From the NCBI GenBank assembly GCA_013815395.1, contig JACDGH010000089.1:1-9187 (forward strand): a stretch of DNA of 9,187 nucleotides, read 5' to 3'. The stretch's first letter is position 1; each line of letters starts with the position of its first letter. This document shows, one piece after another, positions 1-6,628 of the stretch. The translations under genes were made by a program, and so were the position numbers. This DNA is from Parachlamydiaceae bacterium. Its GTDB lineage: Bacteria; Chlamydiota; Chlamydiia; Chlamydiales; Parachlamydiaceae. The notes beneath the pieces are model-generated. The model ran no database searches and was not told the DNA's origin. It worked only from the letters and a program-made list of their open reading frames with translations.

Positions 1-50
1 TTGATAGACTCTAAATAGGCAATCTTTTTAAGTAATTGTAATTTAGTCAT
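1..50 (-). CDS. N-terminal fragment of a small unidentified protein
   Basis: Reading the minus strand from 50 to the window edge gives an open frame starting MTKLQLLKKIAYLESI, with no stop. An excellent Shine-Dalgarno GGAGGAG (plus-strand 54-60) lies three bases before the ATG. It is the best ribosome-binding site on this strand and is the main reason to call a gene. Only 16 codons are visible: a basic, leucine-rich, probably helical start without a signal peptide. The product cannot be named. The gene lies 69 bases downstream of the alkyltransferase on the same strand and may be its operon partner. The gap contains an inverted repeat, CTTGGC (60-65) with GCCAAG (95-100), which would place a weak stem next to the ribosome-binding site. 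I recall short chlamydial hypothetical proteins with similar starts but cannot confirm this. Confidence 0.6.
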   Translation of the reverse strand, partial: MTKLQLLKKIAYLESI

Positions 51-119
51 TTGCTCCTCCTTGGCTAAGCATAGTACCTTAATGCAAACTCCATGCCAAG
101 AAATGATCTTGCACAGTTT

Positions 120-620
120 CTAAATATTGACACCTTCAAAATTCAATAAAAGCCTTTTAATATCTATACCTCCAGAAAAACCACCTATGCGCCCCCCTTT
201 AGCGAGAACCCTATGGCACGGTATAATTAACGGGCAGGGGTTGCGAGCGCAGGCATTCCCAACTGCCCGAGCACCTAGTGGATTATCAGTAATCTCCGCC
301 AATTGTTGATAGGTAAGAATTACGCCCACAGGCAGATCGCGCAAAATAGAAAGAATACGGGTTGTGTAAGGGGGTAGGCCTTCTAAAACTATAGGCAAGA
401 TCACTTTAGGTGGTCGCCCTTTGCAGTAAGACTCTAACCATTTTTCAATTAAATCTTTAACATGAGGGGCGGGACGTTCTTCGATAATTTCATATTCAAA
501 ACTATCCGTAGATGTGGCGGGGAGCAAGTTAACTTTTTTGATACCCTTCTCATTAACGAAAAGCTGAGCCTTAATGACGGGTCCTCGTTTTTTAGTCGAT
601 TGGATGTCGAGATCTTTCAT
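120..620 (-). CDS. ogt: Methylated-DNA--protein-cysteine methyltransferase (O6-alkylguanine repair)
   Basis: A suicide DNA-repair enzyme that transfers the alkyl group from O6-alkylguanine to its own cysteine in a one-turnover reaction. The 166-residue length is typical of Ogt/MGMT. The active-site motif IPCHRV is present with acceptor Cys135. Upstream, ARAVGNACARNPCP carries the arginine finger Arg118 and the active-site Asn127, at the same spacing from the cysteine (17 and 8 residues) as Arg128 and Asn137 to Cys145 in the human enzyme. TYQQLAEITDNP (104-114) is the helix-turn-helix DNA-binding region. The first 65 or so residues are the poorly conserved N-terminal domain. There is no Ada-type N-terminal methylphosphotriester domain, so this is a stand-alone repair protein. 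The ATG has only a weak AAGAG upstream. Its position downstream of pheT and the lipoprotein matches the ada gene of Chlamydia, apart from the inserted plus-strand gene. Confidence 0.95.
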   Translation of the reverse strand: MKDLDIQSTKKRGPVIKAQLFVNEKGIKKVNLLPATSTDSFEYEIIEERPAPHVKDLIEKWLESYCKGRPPKVILPIVLEGLPPYTTRILSILRDLPVGVILTYQQLAEITDNPLGARAVGNACARNPCPLIIPCHRVLAKGGRIGGFSGGIDIKRLLLNFEGVNI

Positions 621-682
621 CGCAGTCTCTTGGTGCAGTCGTGTTTAGGTTTCATTTCATAATCAATCTGAAAGCGTTACGA

Positions 683-712
683 AGAATAGCATGACACTCT
701 ATTTTTAAACAA
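683..712 (-). promoter_or_regulatory. Possible promoter of the alkyltransferase gene
   Basis: On the minus strand TTGTTT (plus-strand 707-712) and TATTCT (683-688) are separated by 18 bases, about 60 bases before the ATG. They match the sigma-66/sigma-70 consensus at 3 of 6 and 4 of 6 positions. A promoter is needed here because the neighbouring gene points the other way, but the sequence match alone is weak. Confidence 0.25.
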
Positions 713-742
713 AGCAAAAGAGGCAAATGGATTTTGAGATAA

Positions 743-759
743 GCTGAGAATGACTCAGC
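743..759 (+). promoter_or_regulatory. Perfect 6-bp hairpin upstream of the orphan gene
   Basis: GCTGAG (743-748) and CTCAGC (754-759) form a perfect stem around the five-base loop AATGA. The AT-rich AATAATTTTATTT follows. It lies 40 bases before the GTG start of the next gene, in the divergent intergenic region. It could be an operator for a dimeric regulator or a weak plus-strand terminator or attenuator. The sequence does not decide between these. Confidence 0.35.
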
Positions 760-798
760 AATAATTTTATTTAATCTAAAAACAATGATTCTGCTACA

Positions 799-1419
799 GT
801 GTTGAGAATTACACCTCACGTATGCTCAAATTACGCGTTCGGACTGCAACAAAATATTAATCATTTAGTCATAGAGGTCCCTTTGTCAAAGTTTTTTGAA
901 GATTATGTATGGAAAAATGGAAAACCTTATGGTACAACTAAAAAGCTATTACCTAAAAATGAGATCACTTATAGGGTTATTGCAGACCCTTATTATAAAC
1001 GAATATCGATAGAAAAGTATTTTGACAAATTATTTGACAGTGTCGTGTACGATTCGGCGCTTTTTGATTTCCGGCATTTAAAACCTGCAGAACAAAATGC
1101 TTGGCAGAAAGTATTTGTAAGTCAAGCCGAAAATAAAACAATTTGTCATATTCGGAATCAGGATGATCGACTTGTCTTAGTGGAAGAGTATACTTTTGAA
1201 AATAATCTATGCCGGGAATGTCATTCATATTCTCCTCATGGCATACTGGTATCATCTCAAAAAATTTACTATAAAACACTGAATGACCAAATCAATGGGG
1301 CAACTTTATTTGACAGGAATAATCATCCCGTTATGTACAAGACTTATCAGGTAAATCCTGCCACAAATGAATTTTCTGAATTGATATTTGAACAATGGGA
1401 CATGCGCATTGAGGCTTGA
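799..1419 (+). CDS. Unidentified 206-residue protein with non-canonical start
   Basis: I do not recognise this protein. It is rich in aromatic and charged residues, has no signal peptide and no membrane segment, and carries one CxxC-H pair (Cys138, Cys141, His142). The C-terminal half, from about residue 118, looks like successive short beta-strands and loosely recalls the hairpin pattern of MORN_2/YwqK proteins, without clear repeats. The start is uncertain. The only in-frame candidates near the 5' end are GTG at 799 and TTG at 802, with no Shine-Dalgarno, and an in-frame TAA lies only 24 bases upstream. The first in-frame methionine is near residue 179. The gene may therefore be leaderless, use an unusual start, or have lost its true 5' end. 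It lies in the opposite direction inside an otherwise chlamydial-type pheT-lipoprotein-alkyltransferase block, so it is probably a later insertion. It ends 7 bases before a strong inverted repeat. Confidence 0.6.
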   Translation: MLRITPHVCSNYAFGLQQNINHLVIEVPLSKFFEDYVWKNGKPYGTTKKLLPKNEITYRVIADPYYKRISIEKYFDKLFDSVVYDSALFDFRHLKPAEQNAWQKVFVSQAENKTICHIRNQDDRLVLVEEYTFENNLCRECHSYSPHGILVSSQKIYYKTLNDQINGATLFDRNNHPVMYKTYQVNPATNEFSELIFEQWDMRIEA

Positions 1420-1426
1420 GCAGACT

Positions 1427-1479
1427 TAAGGGAGTAGAGTAGAGAGGGGGTCTCCCGCCCTCTCTACTCTACTCCCTTA
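1427..1479. terminator. 22-bp perfect inverted repeat, likely bidirectional terminator
   Basis: Bases 1427-1448 and 1458-1479 are perfect reverse complements (22 bp) around the nine-base loop GGTCTCCCG. The arms are low-complexity: GA-rich with repeated GAGTA on the left, CT-rich on the right. The element sits symmetrically between two convergent genes, 7 bases after the stop of the 206-residue protein gene and 8 bases after the stop of the lipoprotein gene. This placement argues for transcription termination or 3'-end protection of both messages. No proper T-run follows on either side (plus strand: TGTCCTTCTT), so it is not a textbook intrinsic terminator. Confidence 0.75.
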
Positions 1480-1487
1480 TGTCCTTC

Positions 1488-2450
1488 TTAATGAACAGGA
1501 GGGCGGTTTGTCATAAAGTTGTAGTTAACTTCAGTGGTCATATTGCCTTTATAATACCAGTCGGTTTTTGCATTATCACCAACATACGATATTGTAGGAC
1601 CATGCATCTGGTCATCATCCCAAGAAATCTCTTGCACAAGGGCGTTACCATCGCGATATCTCTTTTCAATGCCTTGCTTATTACCATTAGCATAAGGAAT
1701 TTCAGCAAACTTTTCACCATGCTGAAAAACAACTGTCGTGCCATGCTGCGCGTCATTAGACCATTGCTCTATTGTATTAGGTTCACCGGCAGGATGAAAA
1801 GTTTTTTTGTAACCATCAATATTGCCGTTTTTGTAGGTGATCAACTCTTTAGGAGAATTATTTGGGTGATAGGTCGTTCGCAATTTTTGTCTGCCATCCT
1901 CGATGGTGTCAGTAGCGATGATCATTCCGTAGTCATCTCTAACCAAACGTGTGCCGAAATAATTATTTACACCGGCATCTTTTAAATTTCCCGTCGTGTA
2001 ATATTCCGCGCTAATTAACAAATTTCCGCTATATTTCTCCAGACTTTTTGGAGTTCCGCCAATATACCATACAGAAACAGTTTTTATACCTTGCGATGGG
2101 TCGTAAACAATCTCTTGTTGCGGGGAGCCATCTAAGAAATATTCAGTTTCACTAACTATTGTGCCTTGAGCATAAACTTCTTTCTTTTGAATTTGTTCGC
2201 GATGAGGAAAAGTATAAGTTGTTTCACCATTTTGCAATCCAGCCGCATAACTTCGCGTAACAACTACTCCATCTGCTAAGGCAGAAATCACAGACCCATC
2301 TTGACCTTGAGATGTCCAATACTCAGAAGGAACAGCTACACCATATTTGTGAACATATGTTTGATCTACAACATTGTCGTAATTATTACGTGAGCATGCT
2401 GTTGCAGATAATGAAAGGACAATAAGTCCTGTATAATATAAAGATCGCAT
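1488..2450 (-). CDS. Lipoprotein with MORN_2/YwqK-like repeats (CT476-like)
   Basis: A 320-residue predicted lipoprotein. The N-terminus has a short basic start, a hydrophobic stretch (about 4-15) and a lipobox-like SATAC with Cys19 as the lipidated residue, so export and membrane anchoring are likely. From about residue 75 and most clearly at 204-290, the sequence is built of imperfect repeats of roughly 20 residues with a core of aromatic-x-(N/D)-G-xxx-G-xxxx-aromatic. Examples are TYKNGNIDG, PYANGNKQG and SWDDDQMHG. This pattern is that of MORN_2 repeats, annotated in databases as YwqK-family 'antitoxin'. No toxin neighbour is present, so a toxin-antitoxin role is not supported. Its position directly behind pheT matches C. 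trachomatis CT476. The ATG is preceded by AGG about 7 bases upstream and lies 37 bases after the pheT stop, so co-transcription with pheT is likely. The molecular role is unknown. Confidence 0.8.
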   Translation of the reverse strand: MRSLYYTGLIVLSLSATACSRNNYDNVVDQTYVHKYGVAVPSEYWTSQGQDGSVISALADGVVVTRSYAAGLQNGETTYTFPHREQIQKKEVYAQGTIVSETEYFLDGSPQQEIVYDPSQGIKTVSVWYIGGTPKSLEKYSGNLLISAEYYTTGNLKDAGVNNYFGTRLVRDDYGMIIATDTIEDGRQKLRTTYHPNNSPKELITYKNGNIDGYKKTFHPAGEPNTIEQWSNDAQHGTTVVFQHGEKFAEIPYANGNKQGIEKRYRDGNALVQEISWDDDQMHGPTISYVGDNAKTDWYYKGNMTTEVNYNFMTNRPPVH

Positions 2451-2487
2451 AGTTCAACCTGTATTTTTTTGGTTACAAGAGACCACA

Positions 2488-4875
2488 TTAATTAATTACG
2501 CTTAAAACATTTTTAATTATATTTTCATGTTCATTATCAACCATTTCTTGAGAAATCGTTTTTTTCTGATCGCGGTAGAGAAAGCGGAAGGTTGCATTTT
2601 TTAATCCCTTACCTAACTTATCGCTATGATAGATATCTAATAAGGAGACATTTTCTAATAAATGGGAGTTTGCGCTTTTAATTGCATTAAATACATTCGC
2701 AATTGGCAAATCTTCAGACAACGTTATGGTCCAATCACGTTCTGAACCTGGGTATAGAGGTAAATCCTGAATGCTGTGGATAGTTTCTCTCTTGAGCAAT
2801 AGATCGTTTAAATTAATTTCGGCAAATAATAGGCGTTGCGGCACATCAAGCCTTCTAACAATCGAAGGATGCACTTCGCCAAGCATACCTACCTTCAAAT
2901 CACCGGAATATATCGAAGCTTGTCTCCCAGGATGAAATGCAGAGGCCTCTCCACCCTGAAAAGAGATATCCTTAATTTGCAATTCTTTTAGCAAGTTTTC
3001 CACAATTCCTTTTAGATCAAAAAAATCACTTTCATCTGGCTTTGCATCCCAATGAGCGGCTCGTTGCATCCCACTTAATATGATACCGGCCACCGATTGC
3101 TCTTTAAAATGTTCCCCTTCTTTGAAATGGACACGTCCAATTTCAAACCCGGCAATATTATGATTTTGGTGATCCCAATTATATTTAATGACCTGTAGTA
3201 AGCCTGGTAAGAGGGATATTCGCAAGGTGGACTGCTCCACCGATGTGGGATTTTGAACTTTTACAAAATAATTTTCGGGAGTATCCGAACCCTGTACAAT
3301 ATCTAGTAGGGAGGGGCCTATCAAATTACAAGTTAAGAATTCTTGAAGACCTTCTGAAACAAGTCTTGAGCGCACTTGCCGTTCAAAAAGAAAAATCGGG
3401 GCATGTGGCAATGAAGTGGAAGCATAACGTGTGGTAGCCTGTTTAATATTATCATAACCATAGATACGAGCCACTTCTTCTACAAGATCGATCTCTTCTT
3501 GTAAATCATTCCGATAAGTGGGTGCTCTCACCATAAATTCATCTTGACCGTTCCAAATAAAAGAAAGTTCTAAGCGCTTAAAAATATTTTCAACTTCATT
3601 CAAACTCAGCTGTGTTCCAAGCAAAGCGTTGATGCGCGTCAGGCGACATTTGATCTGCTTTTCAGGAAACTCTTTAGATGCCACGTCTATGATTCCGCAA
3701 CTTACGTGCCCTCCAGCAACTTGTTCAATCAGCATAGCCGCTCTATCGACAGCACGAATAAGGACATTTGGATCAGTTCCTCTTTCAAACCGTTTTGAAG
3801 CATCTGTAAACATACCTAACCGTTTACTCGTCTTTCGAATTATGCTTGGAGCAAAGTATGCAGATTCAATCAAAATGTCTTTTGTGCTTTCAGTGACCTC
3901 GGAATTTAGTCCACCCATAATTCCAGCGAGGGCCACAGGCTTTGCTTTATCGCAAATAAGTAAATCACACTCTTCCAATAAACGCTCTTTATCATCAAGA
4001 GTGACAAATCGTTCTCCGGCATGTGCATTTCTTACAACGATACCTTTGCCTTCAATTTGGTTAAAGTCGAAGGCATGCAACGGGTGTCCCATTTCCAATA
4101 AAACATAATTGGTGACATCAACCACGTTATTAACAGATCGAATTCCGCAGGCTTCCAGTCGAGCTTTCAACCAATCCTGAGAGGCAGATACCGTCACCCC
4201 TTTGATAAGCCGGCAAACATATCTTGGACATGCTTCTGGATTTAAAACTTGCAATGTCACGTCATTTTTAATAAGATCGCCAGACTCTGGTACGTGAATT
4301 TTTGGAAATTTAACGGGCGTTTCGGTTGCCGCAGACAATTCCCTTGCAACGCCAATAAGACTTTGGCAATGACCTAAATTAGGCGTCAACGAAATTTCAA
4401 AGGCGACATCGCCATATAATTCAGCGACATCCGTGCCTTCTTTAATATGTTCTGCGAATTCAATGATCCCGTCGCTTTCTTTTGAAAGTCCCAATTCACT
4501 CGAAGAGCAGAGCATGCCGAAAGAGTCAACACCCCGGATCTTTGATTTCTTGATCTTGAATTGTTTCCCTTCAGCATCTTTGAGGGTTGCACCTACAATA
4601 GCTAAGGCAGTTTTAATCCCAGGGCGGCAGTTTGGTGCCCCGCAGACCACGTGAAAAGTTTCTTGCCCATCCGTCACTTCTGCCAAACACAACTTGTCGG
4701 CTTCAGGATGTTTTTGCACGGCAATAACACGAGCTACGACAACATGCTCAAAGCCTGGGGTTATTTTTTCAATCGCATCGACTTCTAAACCAGCATTGGT
4801 TAGAGTTTTGGCAATTTGCCCAGGAGTTATTTCAATATTAATGTACTGCTTAAGCCAACTTAAAGGTATCTTCAT
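2488..4875 (-). CDS. pheT: Phenylalanine--tRNA ligase beta subunit
   Basis: The large subunit of the cytoplasmic (alpha-beta)2 phenylalanyl-tRNA synthetase, which charges tRNA-Phe together with PheS. The 795 residues match the usual bacterial length, and all domains appear in order. The N-terminal part MKIPLSWLKQYI is followed by an EMAP/OB-fold tRNA-binding domain (about 40-150, with VARVIAVQKHPEADKL). The B3/B4 editing domain lies at about 210-390 (GHPLHAFD; LAGIMGG at 316-322; SKRLGMFTDASKRFERGTDP). The B5 domain ends in NDLQEEIDLVEEVARIYGYD (456-475). The catalytic-like core spans about 490-690, and the FDX-ACB anticodon-binding domain is at about 703-795 (YPGSERDWT). No frameshift or missing block is seen. 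The ATG has no good Shine-Dalgarno (GTGTGAAAA precedes it), but the N-terminus aligns with the family. pheS is not in the window, so the two subunits are not directly adjacent here; in Chlamydia too they are encoded apart, as far as I recall. Confidence 0.98.
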   Translation of the reverse strand: MKIPLSWLKQYINIEITPGQIAKTLTNAGLEVDAIEKITPGFEHVVVARVIAVQKHPEADKLCLAEVTDGQETFHVVCGAPNCRPGIKTALAIVGATLKDAEGKQFKIKKSKIRGVDSFGMLCSSSELGLSKESDGIIEFAEHIKEGTDVAELYGDVAFEISLTPNLGHCQSLIGVARELSAATETPVKFPKIHVPESGDLIKNDVTLQVLNPEACPRYVCRLIKGVTVSASQDWLKARLEACGIRSVNNVVDVTNYVLLEMGHPLHAFDFNQIEGKGIVVRNAHAGERFVTLDDKERLLEECDLLICDKAKPVALAGIMGGLNSEVTESTKDILIESAYFAPSIIRKTSKRLGMFTDASKRFERGTDPNVLIRAVDRAAMLIEQVAGGHVSCGIIDVASKEFPEKQIKCRLTRINALLGTQLSLNEVENIFKRLELSFIWNGQDEFMVRAPTYRNDLQEEIDLVEEVARIYGYDNIKQATTRYASTSLPHAPIFLFERQVRSRLVSEGLQEFLTCNLIGPSLLDIVQGSDTPENYFVKVQNPTSVEQSTLRISLLPGLLQVIKYNWDHQNHNIAGFEIGRVHFKEGEHFKEQSVAGIILSGMQRAAHWDAKPDESDFFDLKGIVENLLKELQIKDISFQGGEASAFHPGRQASIYSGDLKVGMLGEVHPSIVRRLDVPQRLLFAEINLNDLLLKRETIHSIQDLPLYPGSERDWTITLSEDLPIANVFNAIKSANSHLLENVSLLDIYHSDKLGKGLKNATFRFLYRDQKKTISQEMVDNEHENIIKNVLSVIN

Positions 4876-4909
4876 TTTTCACACAAAAATTTAATAATTT
4901 CAGACCATC

Positions 4910-4937
4910 AGCATACAGAAAATAAAATAGAATGCAA
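4910..4937 (-). promoter_or_regulatory. Candidate pheT promoter
   Basis: On the minus strand TTGCAT (plus-strand 4932-4937) and TATGCT (4910-4915) are 16 bases apart, giving a leader of about 30 bases before the pheT ATG. The -35 matches TTGACA at four of six positions and the -10 matches TATAAT at four. Spacing and location fit a sigma-66/sigma-70-type promoter driving pheT and the lipoprotein gene. Confidence 0.45.
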
Positions 4938-5162
4938 GAAAAAGAAGGTGCGATAATCCTCGGAAGGACAGTTAAAACCACAAGTGCATAATAATTTTTT
5001 ATTATAGGCACAAACACTGAGAGTGGATTCTTTTTTTAGGATTATAATGATAAGAACAATAATGAATGAATTTATTAATTTAACAAACTATAAAAAATGA
5101 ATATCAATGCAATCAATTTATATGTAAAGTTAAATATATTAATATAAAAAAGCTAATTAGGA

Positions 5163-5190
5163 TTTAAATTAAATTTATTTATATTATAAT
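5163..5190 (+). promoter_or_regulatory. Candidate promoter of the putative effector gene
   Basis: A consensus -10 TATAAT (5185-5190) lies 16 bases after TTTAAA (5163-5168), which matches four of six -35 positions. The predicted start of transcription is near 5197, giving a leader of about 37 bases that ends in an excellent Shine-Dalgarno AAGGAAGG (5221-5228), five bases before the ATG. Extreme AT-richness raises the chance of a fortuitous -10, but the full arrangement is coherent. Confidence 0.55.
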
Positions 5191-5233
5191 ATGTATATGA
5201 GCCTTGTATTTTTTTAAATTAAGGAAGGTATAA

Positions 5234-6517
5234 ATGAATCCGACTTCTCCTTTTGTGCACAACACTGAGAATTCTTATAATAATCATATTTTTGCATTGA
5301 AAGACAATAAAATTGTTGCGAAAGAAAAAGGGATTTGCACATGGTTAGACGCAAATATACTCAATCCAAGTGATTATAAACTAAATAAAATTGCAAAGTT
5401 CGTTTTCGATTCGGAGGGAATTACAAGAGATGATAGAACTATGCATGCTGCTCTCAACAAAAAAATTGAATCTTATAATATAAAAAAATCTCCTAAAAAT
5501 CCTTTAGAAAGATTTACCATGGAATTTGCATCGATAAATTCACCACTTAATAAACCTGCATTAGACTCCCATTTAGTATCAGGTCAAGTAAATTTAGCTC
5601 TCGAATATGAAAAGCAATCGAAAGAAGTTAAACAGTTTTCTGCTAATTGCATGAACGGAATTGATGATTCAAATATCCAATTTTTTAATGACCTTTTATC
5701 AGAAATTAAATATGTTACAGTAAATCAATTCCTTACACCTGGATTTAATATAAAAGTTGATTCTTTATTAGAAGGGGCTAAAGGTAGTCGCTTACAATTA
5801 AGAATGATCGCTTATGCATTATTTTCAGGAGAAAGAAGATCTACAATGCCTTCCGCTTCCATGAAATGTTTGCTTTTTATGCTAAGCGACCCTACGGCAT
5901 TAAATGAAAATATTGTAAAATTAATTAAAAAAGCACTCGTATCTAAACAGGAAGATTGGAGAGATTATCCTCCTTCAGCTAAAACTGAGCAACCTGAAAA
6001 AGTAGTTAAAGAAATGCAACCTGAAGTAGTTAAAGAAAAAGGTTACATTTCTGACAATTCTACATCAATCCCTGTTTCTCACGGTGGTGGTTTGTTTTTT
6101 TTACTCGAATTTTTAAAAGGAGAACAAGTTTCAGGGTATAAAGCCGATATAGAATACGAAGGGCACGGAATATTTGTTTTTGCACAACAAAAAAAAGACG
6201 GTACGAATAAAAATAGAAATGACGATACATTTTATGGGCGGAGGGGAGAATTGCATTTTGATATTCCAACAAAATTAACAATGGACATTCCTGGAAATTT
6301 ACTAGGGACAACAAATGTGAAGAATGAAGGCGTTTTGAGGCAAACACACTTGGATCATGCCGAAAATATTTCTATGGAGGGAGTTCCAATAGGTTTTAAT
6401 GAAATGGTAAATGCATCAACAGCTTCAGCTGCAGCGGGGGCAGATAAGGAGTTAGAACAAGCCATTAATCGGAGTATTATGAACAGTGAATCTAATAAAT
6501 TTTTAAAGACTTGGTAA
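5234..6517 (+). CDS. Orphan protein with C-terminal ubiquitin-interacting motif; candidate secreted effector
   Basis: I do not recognise the family of this 427-residue protein. It has no classical signal peptide and no clear membrane segment. The N-terminus (MNPTSPFVHNTENSYNNH) is polar and rich in Ser, Thr and Asn, as is common but not diagnostic for type III secretion signals. Residues 145-240 look mostly helical. A Lys/Glu-rich linker (about 250-270) contains a short tandem duplication. Residues 280-370 look beta-rich: SHGGG (282-286), EGHGIFVFA (309-317), RGELHFDIP (337-345), NEGVLRQ (364-370). Their order and spacing vaguely recall ADP-ribosyltransferase folds, which is speculative. The clearest signal is DKELEQAINRSIMNSE (404-419), which fits the ubiquitin-interacting motif pattern acidic-E-L-xx-A-I-xx-S-I-xx-S-E. 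Such motifs are normally eukaryotic, so host ubiquitin is the likely partner. Codon choice is very AT-rich compared with pheT. The start is well supported by AAGGAAGG five bases upstream. Confidence 0.85.
   Translation: MNPTSPFVHNTENSYNNHIFALKDNKIVAKEKGICTWLDANILNPSDYKLNKIAKFVFDSEGITRDDRTMHAALNKKIESYNIKKSPKNPLERFTMEFASINSPLNKPALDSHLVSGQVNLALEYEKQSKEVKQFSANCMNGIDDSNIQFFNDLLSEIKYVTVNQFLTPGFNIKVDSLLEGAKGSRLQLRMIAYALFSGERRSTMPSASMKCLLFMLSDPTALNENIVKLIKKALVSKQEDWRDYPPSAKTEQPEKVVKEMQPEVVKEKGYISDNSTSIPVSHGGGLFFLLEFLKGEQVSGYKADIEYEGHGIFVFAQQKKDGTNKNRNDDTFYGRRGELHFDIPTKLTMDIPGNLLGTTNVKNEGVLRQTHLDHAENISMEGVPIGFNEMVNASTASAAAGADKELEQAINRSIMNSESNKFLKTW
5990..6038 (+). repeat. Two-copy in-frame tandem duplication in the linker
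   Basis: CAACCTGAA...GTAGTTAAAGAAA occurs at 5990-6014 and again at 6017-6038. The second copy lacks three A's but is otherwise identical. It encodes QPEKVVKE followed by QPEVVKE. The 27-base period and high identity suggest recent replication slippage in a flexible linker between two parts of the putative effector. Confidence 0.85.
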
Positions 6518-6621
6518 CACAGTTCTAAAGTGTGTTCCACAGGTTTTGCTCAAAAAAAAATTAAACACATAGGATTTAACGATCGAAAAGTGATATTTAT
6601 AAAGTACTCGCCTCTTCGATC
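6516..6621. terminator. Convergent 3' region with two weak inverted repeats
   Basis: The 111-base gap between two convergent genes holds two stem candidates. AACACA (6516-6521) pairs with TGTGTT (6531-6536) around a nine-base loop and overlaps the stop codon of the plus-strand gene. GATCGAAAAG (6581-6590) pairs with CTCTTCGATC (6612-6621), 9 of 10 positions, around a 21-base loop. Neither is followed by a proper T-run in either direction, so termination here is inferred mostly from gene orientation. Confidence 0.35.
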
Positions 6622-6628
6622 TTTGAAT

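Larger units (their letters stand above)
4876..5233. other. AT-rich divergent intergenic region
   Basis: A gene-free stretch of 358 bases between pheT (minus) and the 427-residue protein gene (plus). The right two thirds are extremely AT-rich, with runs such as TTATTTATATTATAATATG. No ORF with a credible start is present. Apart from one promoter candidate for each flanking gene, I see no tRNA, riboswitch or repeat. The strong fall in GC compared with pheT marks the boundary between the housekeeping block and the accessory half. Confidence 0.7.

Noticed and set aside
60..100. Promoter for the partial gene at the left edge (TTGGCA with TATGCT)
   Set aside because: The spacing is 20 bases and the leader would be only about 11 bases, overlapping the ribosome-binding site, so the match is probably fortuitous.
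1427..1479. Insertion-sequence ends or a CRISPR repeat
   Set aside because: Only one palindrome with a nine-base loop is present, with no transposase, target duplication, or regular spacer array.
1479..1985. Plus-strand ORF of 168 codons opposite the lipoprotein gene
   Set aside because: It lies entirely on the antisense strand of a better-supported gene, lacks a ribosome-binding site, and has a cysteine- and isoleucine-rich composition typical of an antisense shadow.
1488..2450. Toxin-antitoxin role for the YwqK-like lipoprotein
   Set aside because: The protein carries a lipoprotein export signal and no toxin gene is adjacent, so the database label 'antitoxin' is not supported by context.
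3629..4108. Plus-strand ORF of 159 codons inside pheT
   Set aside because: It is antisense to the well-conserved B3/B4 and B5 regions of PheT, and no promoter or ribosome-binding site is seen.
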